A DNA stretch of 64,000 nt from Phytopseudomonas dryadis (GCF_004327355.1 NZ_QJUM01000021.1:47084-111083); one strand, 5' to 3'. Counted from the first letter of the stretch, positions 1-8,851 are shown. Translations and numbers: made by a program. The notes: generated by a model from the letters alone, not told the origin.

Positions 1-434
1 AGCGGGCGTTCGAGAAAGCGCGGCAGGCTGGCCAGCACGCAGGCGATGAAACCCTTCATATCGGCCGTGCCACGCCCATAGAGCCGGCCGTCGCGCTCGC
101 TGAGCCGGAACGCCGGCAGCGTCCAGGGCTGACCATCGACCGGCACCACGTCGCTGTGCCCGGACAGCATCACCCCGCCCGGCCCGGTCGGGCCAAGGCG
201 GGCATGCAGGTTGGCCTTGCTGCGCCCGGCATTGAAGAGCGTCTCGCTGGCGACCCCCAGCCCGGCCAGGTAGTCGCGCACGTAGTCGATCAACGCCAGG
301 TTCGATTCGCGGCTGGTGGTGTCGAAGGCGATCAGGTCGGCCAGCAAGCGGCGAGTTTCACGCGTGCAGCCAGCAGAGCAAGCGGCCTGGTCTTGCAGCC
401 TGTCGCTTGCGGCTTGCGGCTCGTGTTCATTCAT
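1..434 (-). CDS. ArgE-like M20 deacylase (acetylornithine deacetylase family), partial
   Basis: N-terminal 144 codons of an M20 metallopeptidase; the rest lies beyond the left edge. Seen: LIAFDTTSRESNLALIDYV near residues 37-55, then GHSDVVPVDGQPW with the first metal-binding His and the Asp two residues on, and YGRGTADMKGF with the second metal Asp, the ArgE/DapE pattern. Family members hydrolyse N-acyl amino acids. The start at 434 overlaps the stop of the DUF1028 gene by 6 nt. It is the only in-frame ATG I could place upstream of the conserved core, and it gives about 20 extra N-terminal residues encoded by CAAGC-type repeat sequence. A later non-ATG start is possible. Last gene seen of the monooxygenase/RidA/DUF1028 operon, so the substrate is probably an acylated intermediate of that pathway rather than acetylornithine; this is inference. 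Confidence 0.85.
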   Translation of the reverse strand, partial: MNEHEPQAASDRLQDQAACSAGCTRETRRLLADLIAFDTTSRESNLALIDYVRDYLAGLGVASETLFNAGRSKANLHARLGPTGPGGVMLSGHSDVVPVDGQPWTLPAFRLSERDGRLYGRGTADMKGFIACVLASLPRFLERP

Positions 435-1101
435 CCCCCGGCACACCGTAGCTGGGCGCCTGGGTCGGATCGAGGGCGCGCACGATATAGTCGTGCAGTT
501 GCGGCTGGTAGGCGCGCCAGAGCTTGTCCAGTTCGCCGATGGGGTTCTCCTCGGCCCAATCGATGCGCAGGTCGATCACCGGCCAGATCAGATCGCCCAC
601 CACCGATAGCGCCGCCGAATGCACCGGCCCTGCTTCGCCACCGGCGGCCATGGCCGCGTGCATGGCCGCCAGCAGGCGATCCGGCAGGCCGCCGTCGGCC
701 TGCTCGAAGGCCTCGACCATGGCCTCGATCACCGCAGGCGCGGTCAGCAGGTTGCCGGCCGCCACGCACTGCTCGCCAGCCCGCGCATGGTGGATACCGA
801 GCGCCTCGCTGCCGGTGAAGTGGGCGCTCAGGCCATGGCTGTCGATCACCGTCACCTGGCGATACTGGCCATAGCCGTTGCTGCCCAGCGCCTTGCCCAG
901 CGCCGCCGCCGGGCTCTCGCCGGCTTCCAGCAGGTCGAGGATCTGCGGCCCCAGGGCCGGCAGGGTGATGTTCTGCGTCGATACCGCGCCGACCCCCGCG
1001 CGCAGCCAGGGGCAGCGGGCGCCGACGGCGATGCTCGAGGAGCTGATGGCGATGCCGAGATGGCCGGTTTCCGCACAGCGGGCGACGATGGAAAAGGTCA
1101 T
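427..1101 (-). CDS. DUF1028 family protein (Ntn-hydrolase-like fold)
   Basis: 224 residues. The N-terminus MTFSIVARCAETGHLGIAI is the DUF1028 signature; Thr2 would be exposed by Met removal and sits where the nucleophile of Ntn-type hydrolases is expected. A second conserved block, GAVSTQN, follows near residue 40. Biochemical role unknown; members are often found with RidA and ArgE-like genes, suggesting hydrolysis of an amide or cyclic intermediate. The start overlaps the ridA stop (ATGA) and the stop overlaps the downstream deacylase start, so the genes are translationally coupled. Confidence 0.88.
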   Translation of the reverse strand: MTFSIVARCAETGHLGIAISSSSIAVGARCPWLRAGVGAVSTQNITLPALGPQILDLLEAGESPAAALGKALGSNGYGQYRQVTVIDSHGLSAHFTGSEALGIHHARAGEQCVAAGNLLTAPAVIEAMVEAFEQADGGLPDRLLAAMHAAMAAGGEAGPVHSAALSVVGDLIWPVIDLRIDWAEENPIGELDKLWRAYQPQLHDYIVRALDPTQAPSYGVPGDE

Positions 1102-1532
1102 GCAGGCTCCTTGGCGTGCCAGCCATCGGGAATCACCGCGATCACATCGATCTCCATCAGCCACTGCGGCTGGCCCAGGGCGGACACCACCAGGCCGGTG
1201 GAGATGGGGAACACGCCCTGGAGCCATTTGCCGACTTCCCGGTACACCGGCTCGCGGTAGCGCGGGTCGGTCAGGTAGGTGGTGGTCTTGACGATATGCG
1301 ACAGGTCGCTGCCGGCCTCCTCGAGCAGTTGCTTGAGGTTCTTCATCGCCTGCTCGGTCTGCGCGCGCGGGTCGCCAAGGCCGACCAGGTTGCCCGCGAA
1401 ATCGGTACCGACCTGGCCGCGCACATAGACGGTGTTGCCGGCGCGCACGGCCTGGCACAGGTCGTTGTCCAGGGTCTGGTTGGGGTAGGTGTCCTTGGTG
1501 TTGAACATGCGAATGCGGGTGTGGGTAGGCAT
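1098..1532 (-). CDS. RidA/YjgF family enamine/imine deaminase
   Basis: 144 residues, typical RidA length. Seen: VYVRGQVGTDFAGNLVG early, TTTYLTDPRYREPV in the middle, and a C-terminal IDVIAVIP block equivalent to the ligand-binding strand. RidA proteins hydrolyse reactive enamines/imines to ketones and ammonia. The Arg that binds carboxylates in canonical RidA (usually in a C-terminal ARxxV motif) is not evident, so this is probably a specialised subfamily member serving the operon rather than the general RidA. The start shares one base with the monooxygenase stop, and its own stop overlaps the DUF1028 start. Confidence 0.88.
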   Translation of the reverse strand: MPTHTRIRMFNTKDTYPNQTLDNDLCQAVRAGNTVYVRGQVGTDFAGNLVGLGDPRAQTEQAMKNLKQLLEEAGSDLSHIVKTTTYLTDPRYREPVYREVGKWLQGVFPISTGLVVSALGQPQWLMEIDVIAVIPDGWHAKEPA

Positions 1533-2884
1533 CAACGTACTCCTGCGGTCTGGGCGGGCGCGTCGTCGCGGTCCACCTGGCGCTGCGCGGCATCGCGATA
1601 GGCGAGGTACTTGCGCTGCGTGGCGATGTGGTCGGCGATGTGCCTGGCATCGTGCCAGACGCCCCAGATGAACGTGGAACCGCGCCGCGACAGCCACGGC
1701 AGGCCGAGGAAATACACGCCCGGCTCGCTGGAGACGCCGCGCTGATGCCGCGGCTTGCCCTTGGCGTCGAAGGCGTCGACCTGCAGCCAGCTGAAATCCA
1801 CCGAATAGCCGGTTGCCCAGATGATCGTGGTCACGCCGGCCGCGGCCAGATCGAGCTCGAGAATGGGCTGGGTCACGCACTGCGGATCCGGATAGGTGGC
1901 GCGGGCTTCAGGCTCTGGCGGGAGGTCGAGAGCATTGCGGGCAATGTAGGCGTCGGCGGCATCGAGCAGCGACAGGTAGTTCTCGTCGCCGCGCGCCAGG
2001 TTGTCGGCAAGGTCGGCCTGGAAGGTCGCCACGCCGTCATGGAACGCCTGGGTCAGGCCGACCAGCGTGATGCCCTGGTGGGCCAGGCCGCGGAAGTCCA
2101 CGGTATGCCCGCCACGGGCGCCGCTGACGGCGATGGTGACGTGCTCCTTGCCCGGCCTGGCGGCCTCCGCGTCCCATTCGCCGAGCACGCCCAGCCACCA
2201 GACGAAGTCGCGATTGCGGTAGGCCCGCGGCGGCCGGTCATGGGGGCCGACCGACAGATAGACCTGCTTGCCGGCGCGCTGCAGCTCATCGGCGATCTGC
2301 ACCCCCGACGAGCCGGCGCCCACCACCAGCACCGCCCCCTCGGGCAGTTGCTGCGGATTGCGGTAGGCGGCGGAGTGCAGTTGGGTGAGCCGCTCGTCCT
2401 CGGGCGCGATCGGCGGGATGACCGGCTGCTGGAACGGCCCGGTGGCGGCCACCACGCGGTTGGCCCGGATCACCCCCTCGGAGGTTTCCACGGTGAAGCC
2501 CGGGCCCTGCGCATTGCGCACTACCTTATTCACGTTCACGCCGGTGCGGATCGGGGCGTCGAACTGCTTGGCATAGGCTTCGAAGTAGGCCGCTATGCGC
2601 TCTTTCGAGGGGAAGGCATCGGGCTCGAGATCGTCGAACGCCAGGCCCGGGAAACGATCGTGCCAGGCCGGCCCATTGGCCACCAGCGAGTCCCAGCGAT
2701 CCGTGCGCCAGGCTTCGGCGATACGCTTGCGCTCGAGAACCAGGTGCGGCACGCCGAGCTTGCTCAGGTGCTCGCTCATGGCCACGCCGGCCTGGCCGGC
2801 ACCGACCACCAGCGTATCCGTTTCCAGCGTGTCGACGGTCTTGTCGGTGTGCGTCTGAAACGCGGTTTGATTCAGGTTGGTCAT
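1532..2884 (-). CDS. Flavin-dependent monooxygenase (FMO/CzcO type)
   Basis: 450 residues. The FAD Rossmann motif is at residues 26-33 (VVGAGQAG) and the NADPH motif VVGAGSSG lies centrally, followed by ATGYSVDFSWL near the C-terminus, the pattern of YUCCA/FMO-like N- or C-oxygenases. The Baeyer-Villiger fingerprint FxGxxxHxxxW is not seen. First gene of a four-gene overlapping minus-strand operon with RidA, DUF1028 and an ArgE-like deacylase, suggesting oxygenation, imine hydrolysis, amide hydrolysis and deacylation of one nitrogenous substrate. The substrate cannot be read from sequence. Confidence 0.88.
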   Translation of the reverse strand: MTNLNQTAFQTHTDKTVDTLETDTLVVGAGQAGVAMSEHLSKLGVPHLVLERKRIAEAWRTDRWDSLVANGPAWHDRFPGLAFDDLEPDAFPSKERIAAYFEAYAKQFDAPIRTGVNVNKVVRNAQGPGFTVETSEGVIRANRVVAATGPFQQPVIPPIAPEDERLTQLHSAAYRNPQQLPEGAVLVVGAGSSGVQIADELQRAGKQVYLSVGPHDRPPRAYRNRDFVWWLGVLGEWDAEAARPGKEHVTIAVSGARGGHTVDFRGLAHQGITLVGLTQAFHDGVATFQADLADNLARGDENYLSLLDAADAYIARNALDLPPEPEARATYPDPQCVTQPILELDLAAAGVTTIIWATGYSVDFSWLQVDAFDAKGKPRHQRGVSSEPGVYFLGLPWLSRRGSTFIWGVWHDARHIADHIATQRKYLAYRDAAQRQVDRDDAPAQTAGVR

Positions 2885-3231
2885 GACGTGCCTGCTCTGA
2901 TTCTGATCATGGCGGTTTCCGCAGACGCAGCGATGGCGGCGGATGTCGAACGCATTCTGTGCAGAGACAGGGATTGGCGAAATTATGATTTTTGTAGTCG
3001 CTGGCTAGGAAAAAGCTGTCCGCCTGGCAGAACGCCTTGGCGGGGCGATGTCGGCACGAATCAGGGAGAGGGAGCGGACGGCCGGCAGGAGCGCTGGAGG
3101 CTGGAAGCTGAACGACAAGCAAACCGCATAGGCTCTTTCGTCCAGCGTTCCAGCCTCGAGCGTTTTTGATCGAAGGCCGAAGGCCGCTTTCGCCTTGTCG
3201 CCGCCGCTCGATGAGCGGCGACGAACGTCGC
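2885..3231. other. Intergenic region between ptsP 3' end and the monooxygenase operon
   Basis: 347 bp with no supportable gene. The right part contains a 97-bp repeat (3099-3195) found inverted at 63733-63829, then a small GC hairpin (GCCGCCGCTCGATGAGCGGCG) near 3200-3220. The left part, next to the monooxygenase start, should hold the operon promoter; no confident -35/-10 pair was recognised. Confidence 0.5.
3099..3195 (+). repeat. 97-bp dispersed repeat, copy 1 (inverted copy at 63733)
   Basis: Runs from GGCTGGAAGCTGAACGACAA to GCCGCTTTCGCCT. The reverse complement of 63733-63829 matches over the same 97 positions with about six differences counted by eye. A looser relative with the same GGCTGGA...GCTGAAC end is at 12343-12430. 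Non-coding. Confidence 0.85.
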
Positions 3232-5511
3232 CTAGGCCTGAATCTCCGAGGCCGGATTGATCATGCGACCCAGCCCCAGGTTGCGCAGCGCCAGTTGCAG
3301 GGTGCTGTGGATAACCTGCGGGTTGTCGATGCTCATCACCTGGGCCAGCAGCTCCCGGGCCTTGCCCAGGCTGACCTGGCGCAGCAGCCACTTGACCTTG
3401 GGCAGGTTGGTGGCGTTCATCGACAGGCTGTCGAAGCCCATGGCCATCAGCAGCACCGCCGCCGTGGGATCGCCGGCCATTTCCCCGCAGATGCTCACCG
3501 GCTTGCCCTCGGCGTGGGCATCGTCGACCACCTTGCGCAGCGCCTGCAGCACCGCCGGGTGGAAGAAGTCATAGAGATCGGCGACCCGCGGGTTGTTGCG
3601 ATCCACCGCCAGCAGGTACTGGGTCAGGTCGTTGGAGCCGACCGAGAGGAAATCCACCTGGCGCGCCAGGTCGCGGGTCTGGTAGACCGCGGCGGGAATC
3701 TCGACCATCACGCCGATCGGCGGCAAGGGCACGTCGGTGCCTTCGTCACGCACCTCGCCCCAGGCGCGATGGATCAGGTGCAGCGACTCTTCCAGCTCCT
3801 GGATCCCGGAAATCATCGGCAGCAGGATGCGCAGGTTGTCCAGGCCCTCGCTGGCCTTGAGCATGGCCCGCACCTGCACCAGGAAGATTTCCGGGTGATC
3901 GAGGGTCACGCGGATGCCGCGCCAGCCGAGGAAGGGGTTGTCCTCCTTGATCGGGAAGTAGCTCAGCGACTTGTCGCCGCCGATGTCCAGGCTGCGCATG
4001 GTCACCGGTAGCGGATGGAAGGCCGCCAGCTGTTCCCGGTAGATCGCCAGCTGTTCCTTCTCGCTGGGGAAGCGGTCCTTGATCATGAACGGCACTTCGG
4101 TGCGGTACAGGCCCACGCCTTCGGCGCCGCGCTCCTGCGCCCGCACCACGTCGGCGAGCAGGCCGGTATTGACCCACAGCGGCATGTGATGGCCGTCCAG
4201 GGTCTCGCACGGCAGCGCGCGCAGGGCATCGAGGCCCCTGGTCAGTTGGCGGTCTTCCTCGACCACGTCGGAATACTGCTTGCGCAGGATCTCGCTGGGG
4301 TTGGTGAAGACCTCGCCGTGGTAACCGTCGACGATCAACTGGATGCCGTCGATCTTCGAGTACGGCAGCTCGACCGCGCCCATCACCGTGGGAATGCCCA
4401 TGGCGCGGGCGAAGATCGCCACGTGGGAGTTGCCCGAGCCCTGCACGGAGACCAGGCCGACCAGCTTGCCTTCCGGCACTTCGCCGAGCATGGCCGGCGA
4501 CAGTTCCTCGGCGACCAGAATGCAGTTGTCCGGGTAGACCAGGGTCTGCTGCCGCGCCTGCTGCAGGTAGGCGAGCAGGCGCCGTCCCAGATCCTTGACG
4601 TCGGAGGCGCGCTCGCGCAGGTAGGCGTCGTCCATCAGTTCGAAGCGGTTGATGTGTTCGCCGATCACCTGGCGCAACGCGCCCTGGGCCCACTGCCCGG
4701 TCCTGATCACCTTGACCACTTCGTTACCCAGGGCGGCGTCTTCGAGCATCATCAGGTAGACGTCGAACAGCGCGCGTTCTTCCGGGCGCAACTGCGTGGC
4801 CATCCTCGCCGACAGGTTGCGCATGTCGCTGCGCACACCTTCGAGGGCATCGTTGAACAGCTCCAGCTCGGCATCGACGTCATCGACGAGCTTGTCCGGC
4901 ACCACCTCCAGATCGGCCGGCGGCAGCACCACCACCGCGGTGCCGACGGCCGCGCCGGGCGATCCCGGCACGCCGACGAACTTGGCTTCCTGGATGCCCT
5001 TGCCCTGCTTGCCCAGGCCGCGGATCGAGCCGGTGGCTTCGGCATGGGCGATGACCCCGGCGAGCTGCGCGCTCATGGTCACCAGGAACGCCTCCTCGCC
5101 CTCGTCGAACTGGCGGCGCTCCTTCTGCTGCACCACCAGCACGCCCATCACCCGGCGGTGGTGGATGATCGGCGAGCCGAGGAAGGAGGCGTAGCGCTCC
5201 TCGCCGGTCTCGGCGAAGTAGCGATAGCGGGGGTGCTGGGAGGCGTTCTCCAGGTTGAGCGGCTCCTCGCGGGTGCCGACCAGGCCGACCAGGCCCTCGT
5301 TGGGCGCCATGCTGACCTTGCCGATGGAGCGCTTGTTGAGGCCGTCGGTGGCCATCAGCACGAAGCGGCTGCTCTCCGGGTCGAGCAGGTAGACCGAACA
5401 CACCTGGGTGCCCATGGTCTCCTTGACCCGCTGCACGATGATGCCCAACGCCGCCTTCAGATCCTTGGCGGCATTCACTTCCTGGACGATCTTGCGCAGC
5501 GTATTGAGCAT
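3232..5511 (-). CDS. ptsP: Phosphoenolpyruvate-protein phosphotransferase PtsP (EI-Ntr)
   Basis: 759 residues, the usual PtsP length. First component of the nitrogen phosphotransferase chain (PtsP to NPr to EIIA-Ntr), taking phosphate from PEP in the cytoplasm. Seen: N-terminal GAF domain (about 1-150), EI N-domain and swivelling domain with the phospho-His in GSGNSHVAIF (His363), and a C-terminal PEP-binding barrel with GLYRTEVPFM, VGSNDLTQY and the catalytic Cys in SICGEMAGD. Follows rppH by 18 nt on the same strand, so probably cotranscribed. In Pseudomonas PtsP has been linked to redox and biofilm-related traits. Confidence 0.97.
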   Translation of the reverse strand: MLNTLRKIVQEVNAAKDLKAALGIIVQRVKETMGTQVCSVYLLDPESSRFVLMATDGLNKRSIGKVSMAPNEGLVGLVGTREEPLNLENASQHPRYRYFAETGEERYASFLGSPIIHHRRVMGVLVVQQKERRQFDEGEEAFLVTMSAQLAGVIAHAEATGSIRGLGKQGKGIQEAKFVGVPGSPGAAVGTAVVVLPPADLEVVPDKLVDDVDAELELFNDALEGVRSDMRNLSARMATQLRPEERALFDVYLMMLEDAALGNEVVKVIRTGQWAQGALRQVIGEHINRFELMDDAYLRERASDVKDLGRRLLAYLQQARQQTLVYPDNCILVAEELSPAMLGEVPEGKLVGLVSVQGSGNSHVAIFARAMGIPTVMGAVELPYSKIDGIQLIVDGYHGEVFTNPSEILRKQYSDVVEEDRQLTRGLDALRALPCETLDGHHMPLWVNTGLLADVVRAQERGAEGVGLYRTEVPFMIKDRFPSEKEQLAIYREQLAAFHPLPVTMRSLDIGGDKSLSYFPIKEDNPFLGWRGIRVTLDHPEIFLVQVRAMLKASEGLDNLRILLPMISGIQELEESLHLIHRAWGEVRDEGTDVPLPPIGVMVEIPAAVYQTRDLARQVDFLSVGSNDLTQYLLAVDRNNPRVADLYDFFHPAVLQALRKVVDDAHAEGKPVSICGEMAGDPTAAVLLMAMGFDSLSMNATNLPKVKWLLRQVSLGKARELLAQVMSIDNPQVIHSTLQLALRNLGLGRMINPASEIQA

Positions 5512-5529
5512 GGCTCGACTCTAGTCTGT

Positions 5530-6009
5530 TCAGTCCCGGGCCAGCAGGCGCGGAGCGAGTTCCTTGAGGGCGCGACGATAGACCTCGCGCTTGAATGTGA
5601 CCACCTGTCCCAGCGGATACCAGTAACTGACCCAGCGCCAGCCGTCGAACTCGGGCTTGCCGGTGAGATCCATGCGCACCCGCTGTTCGTCCGACGTCAG
5701 GCGCAGCAGGAACCACTTCTGTTTCTGACCGATGCACAGCGGCTGGCTGTGGGTACGCACCAGACGCTGAGGCAGACGATACCTCAACCACCCCCGGGTA
5801 CAGGCGAGAATTTTCACGTCCTGCTGCTCGAGGCCCACTTCTTCGTTCAGCTCGCGGTACAACGCTTCTTCGGGCGATTCACGGTCGTTGATGCCGCCTT
5901 GCGGAAACTGCCAGGCATCCTGGTTAATTCGACGCGCCCAGAGCACCTGGCCGACATCATTGGTCAGAATGATGCCGACATTGGGGCGAAAGCCATCAGG
6001 ATCGATCAC
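5530..6009 (-). CDS. rppH: RNA pyrophosphohydrolase RppH
   Basis: 159 residues from a GTG start: VIDPDGFRPNVGIIL is the canonical RppH N-terminus, with a GAGG ribosome-binding site just upstream. The frame stays open further upstream but those codons are not RppH-like. Removes pyrophosphate from the 5' end of mRNAs to trigger RNase E decay. The Nudix box spans residues 38-60 (G38, E44, R52, E53, E56, E57, G59 all present). Upstream of ptsP in an apparent rppH-ptsP operon; divergent from the HAD phosphatase gene. Confidence 0.96.
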   Translation of the reverse strand: MIDPDGFRPNVGIILTNDVGQVLWARRINQDAWQFPQGGINDRESPEEALYRELNEEVGLEQQDVKILACTRGWLRYRLPQRLVRTHSQPLCIGQKQKWFLLRLTSDEQRVRMDLTGKPEFDGWRWVSYWYPLGQVVTFKREVYRRALKELAPRLLARD

Positions 6010-6173
6010 GGCGCACAACCTCGTAAACGCATGTTCCGGCATTGTTCCACAAAGCCCGGGACAGCGGCAACGCGACCGAGCGGCGCAACGCCCCGGCACG
6101 CGCGGTTTTCCCCGGGCGGGCAAAGCCGCTATCCTGGCGCCCTCCCGTTATTCGTGCATATAAAGGTGGCGAC

Positions 6174-6830
6174 GTGCGCTTGGCTCTATTCGATCTCGAC
6201 AATACCCTGCTCGGCGGCGACAGCGACCATGCCTGGGGCGACTGGCTGTGCGCGCGCGGTATCCTCGACGGCGCGACCTACAAGGCCCGCAACGACGCCT
6301 TCTACCAGGACTACCTGGCCGGGCGCCTGAACATCGCCGACTACCTCAATTTCAGCCTGGAGATTCTCGGCCGTACCGAGATGGCGCAACTGCAGGCCTG
6401 GCATGAGCAGTTCATGGCCGAGTGCATCGAGCCGATCATCCTGCCCAAGGGCCTGGCCCTGCTCGAACGGCACCGGGCCGCGGGCGACAAGCTGGTCATC
6501 ATCACCGCCACCAACCGCTTCGTCACCGCGCCGATCGCCGCGCGCCTGGGCGTGGACAGCCTGCTGGCCACCGAGTGCGAGATGGCGGGCGGCCGCTATA
6601 CCGGGCGCACCACCGATGTGCCCTGCTTCAAGGAAGGCAAGGTCACCCGGCTCGAGCGCTGGCTCGGCGAGCAGGGCCTGAGCCTGGAAGGCAGCAGCTT
6701 CTACAGCGACTCGATCAACGACCTGCCGCTGCTGGAGCGGGTCACCCAGCCGGTGGCGGTCGATCCCGACCCGAGCCTGCGCGCGGAGGCCGGGAAACGC
6801 GGCTGGTCGATCATTTCCCTGCGCGACTGA
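6174..6830 (+). CDS. HAD-IB family phosphatase (SerB/HisN-like)
   Basis: 218 residues from a GTG start (the reading MRLALFDLDNTLLGG begins exactly at HAD motif I). Seen: DxD nucleophile pair Asp7/Asp9, motif II ITATN, motif III Lys within FKEGKV, and motif IV YSDSINDLPLL. This is the SerB-like HAD-IB family of single-domain phosphomonoesterases. The P. aeruginosa homologue next to rppH has been discussed as a histidinol-phosphatase candidate; I cannot settle the substrate. Divergent from rppH. Confidence 0.85.
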   Translation: MRLALFDLDNTLLGGDSDHAWGDWLCARGILDGATYKARNDAFYQDYLAGRLNIADYLNFSLEILGRTEMAQLQAWHEQFMAECIEPIILPKGLALLERHRAAGDKLVIITATNRFVTAPIAARLGVDSLLATECEMAGGRYTGRTTDVPCFKEGKVTRLERWLGEQGLSLEGSSFYSDSINDLPLLERVTQPVAVDPDPSLRAEAGKRGWSIISLRD

Positions 6831-6986
6831 AGCACGGCGCGGCTGCGGGGCGCCCGCCCCGAGTCGCCAGGTGCCGGGCGGCAGCCGGGGTTCGCCGCGA
6901 GGCGCATTGCCGTTTCGGTCGATGCAGGAAGTACACCGCGCGGTCAGCCTGTCCGGGACACCGCCCACACGCGCGCAAGGAGCAGC

Positions 6987-8192
6987 ATGTCCCTCGATCA
7001 ACGCACTTCGCGGCCGCTCGTGGTGGTCGCACTGGCCACCGCCCTGTGCCTGGCCGGCGACTCCATGCTGTATATCGCTCTGCCGGTCTACTGGCGCGAA
7101 GTCGGCCTCGATGCGCTCTGGCAGGTTGGCGTGCTGCTGTCGGTCAATCGCTTCATCCGCCTGCCGTTCAACCCGCTGATCGGTTGGCTGTACCAGCGCA
7201 TCAGCCTGCGCACCGGGTTGTTGCTGGCCACCCTGCTCGGCGCCGCCACGACCTTCGGCTACGGCATCGCCAAAGGCTTTTTCGCCTGGCTGCTGCTGCG
7301 CGCGGCATGGGGCATCGGCTGGTCGTTCTTCCGTATCGGCGGGCTGTCGGCGGTGGTCTACTGCACGAACGGGCAGTCGCGCGGCCAGGCGATGGGCCTG
7401 TACAACGGCCTCTACCGGCTCGGCAGCCTCGCCGGCATGCTGCTCGGCGGCTTGCTGGTGCCGCTCTACGGCCTGCCGGCGCTGGCCCTGAGCTTCGCCG
7501 GCATGGCCCTGCTCGGCGTGCCGCTGCTGCTGCGCCACTTCCACCTGCCCTCGAGCTACGGCGAACGACAGCTAGCGGCGGCGCAGAGCCCCGGCACCGC
7601 GCGAGATAGCGCGCGGGTAAACGGCAAGTACCGGGTGATCGCCAGCGGCTTCTGCATCGCCATGCTGATCCAGGGCGTACTGGCGGCGACCCTGAGCGCC
7701 CTGATCGAACGCTTCCATGGCAGCCAGCTCGACCTCTTCGGCCTGCTGCTCAGCGCCACCGCCCTATCCGGCATCCTGCAGGCGCTGCGCTGGTCATGGG
7801 AGCCCTGGCTGGGCCGGCGCTTCGGCGCCTGGTCCGATGGCCCGGGCGGCCGCTCCCGGCTCTACGGCTGGACGTTGCTGGGCGCCGCCCTGAGCTTTGG
7901 CTCGATGGCCAGCGGCCTGCCCCTGCTGCCCTGGATCGCCGTGACCCTGCTGGTGATGCTGCTGGCGACGGCGCTGACCACGCTCACCGACGCGCTGGCC
8001 AGCGACGCCGCCAGCGCGGGCAATGTCGTCGCCTTCATGACCCGTTACTCGATCGCCCAGGACCTGGGCGCCGCGCTGGGGCCGCTGCTCGCCTACCTGT
8101 TGATCGGGCTGGTCGACGGCTTCGCCTGGCTGTATTGGGGCGGCTCGCTGATCTACCTGCTGCTGGCCCTGAGCTGGCTGGGGCGCAAATGA
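6987..8192 (+). CDS. MFS transporter
   Basis: 401 residues with about 12 hydrophobic segments and a charged central loop around residues 185-215 (SSYGERQLAAAQSPGTARD). Seen: DSMLYIALPVYW in TM1 and RAAWGIGWSFFRIGGLS in an early helix. Substrate unknown. The start at 6987 is preceded by AAGGAG. Its TGA stop (8190-8192) directly abuts the stop codon of the convergent gene at 8193, with no intergenic base. Confidence 0.88.
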   Translation: MSLDQRTSRPLVVVALATALCLAGDSMLYIALPVYWREVGLDALWQVGVLLSVNRFIRLPFNPLIGWLYQRISLRTGLLLATLLGAATTFGYGIAKGFFAWLLLRAAWGIGWSFFRIGGLSAVVYCTNGQSRGQAMGLYNGLYRLGSLAGMLLGGLLVPLYGLPALALSFAGMALLGVPLLLRHFHLPSSYGERQLAAAQSPGTARDSARVNGKYRVIASGFCIAMLIQGVLAATLSALIERFHGSQLDLFGLLLSATALSGILQALRWSWEPWLGRRFGAWSDGPGGRSRLYGWTLLGAALSFGSMASGLPLLPWIAVTLLVMLLATALTTLTDALASDAASAGNVVAFMTRYSIAQDLGAALGPLLAYLLIGLVDGFAWLYWGGSLIYLLLALSWLGRK

Positions 8193-8633
8193 TCAGGCCG
8201 GCTTGGCGCCCATCAGCGCCATGATCACCAGCAACAGCAGCACGATCAGCCCGGCATAGGCGGCGCTGAAGCGCAGCAGCCGCACCGGCGCCGGGGTTTC
8301 GCCCAGGGCCTGCCAGGCATTCAGGCGGCCGACCAGCAGCAGGCCCAGCACCATCATCACACCATAGAGCACGCTGCCGGCCAGCAGCCAGGTCAGCCCC
8401 AGCGGCCAGCCGGCCAGCTCGACCATCCACCAGCCGGTGAGCGGCAGGCTCAGGGCCAGCACGGCGAACACCGGCAGGCTGATGCGGCGCGTGCGGCGCA
8501 GCTTGCGTTGCAGCAACGCCGCATCGCCGCCGCGCCATGCCTTCCACAGCATGAAGGCATGGGCCGCCACGCCGAGCAGCAGCAGGATGCCGGGTAGGCT
8601 GTGAGCGATTCTCAGCAGCAGGTAATGTTCCAT
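8193..8633 (-). CDS. DUF2269-type small membrane protein
   Basis: 146 residues, mostly hydrophobic, four predicted membrane helices (for example ILLLLGVAAHAFMLW and LIVLLLLVIMALMG). A His in the first helix and GWWMVE in the middle resemble DUF2269 inner-membrane proteins. ATG at 8633 chosen (AAGGAAA upstream); a GTG lies immediately in front at 8636. Function unknown. Confidence 0.75.
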   Translation of the reverse strand: MEHYLLLRIAHSLPGILLLLGVAAHAFMLWKAWRGGDAALLQRKLRRTRRISLPVFAVLALSLPLTGWWMVELAGWPLGLTWLLAGSVLYGVMMVLGLLLVGRLNAWQALGETPAPVRLLRFSAAYAGLIVLLLLVIMALMGAKPA

Positions 8634-8670
8634 CACGGTTTCCTTGATTTTTATGGATACAGATGTAACG

Positions 8671-8845
8671 CAGCCCTGGGCATCGCTGCGCTCGACACCA
8701 GGCTACCGGCAGACAGACAGGTAGCCTGGGTGGAGCAGAGCGATACCCGGGAACATACCGGAACTATCGCGCTGCCCGGGATATGGGTGAGCCCGCTGGC
8801 CGAGAAACAGAGTCGTAGCCTGGGTTGAGCAACGCGATACCCAGG
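8671..8845. repeat. Three GTAGCC-type REP elements
   Basis: GTAGCCTGGGTTGAGC...GATACCC-type units at about 8671-8706 (reverse orientation), 8721-8754 and 8814-8845. The first two form an inverted pair that could fold. They fill the space between the DUF2269 gene and the ilvA stop. Same family at 32844, 37996 and 62202. Confidence 0.8.
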
Positions 8846-8851
8846 AAAGAA

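Noticed and set aside
156..1291. Plus-strand open frames opposite the deacylase and DUF1028 genes
   Set aside because: Arg/Pro-rich shadow translations; the minus-strand genes have family motifs and overlapping start/stop codons.
4015..6330. Long plus-strand open frame opposite ptsP
   Set aside because: No recognisable domain, crosses rppH and the HAD gene start, and ptsP is full length.
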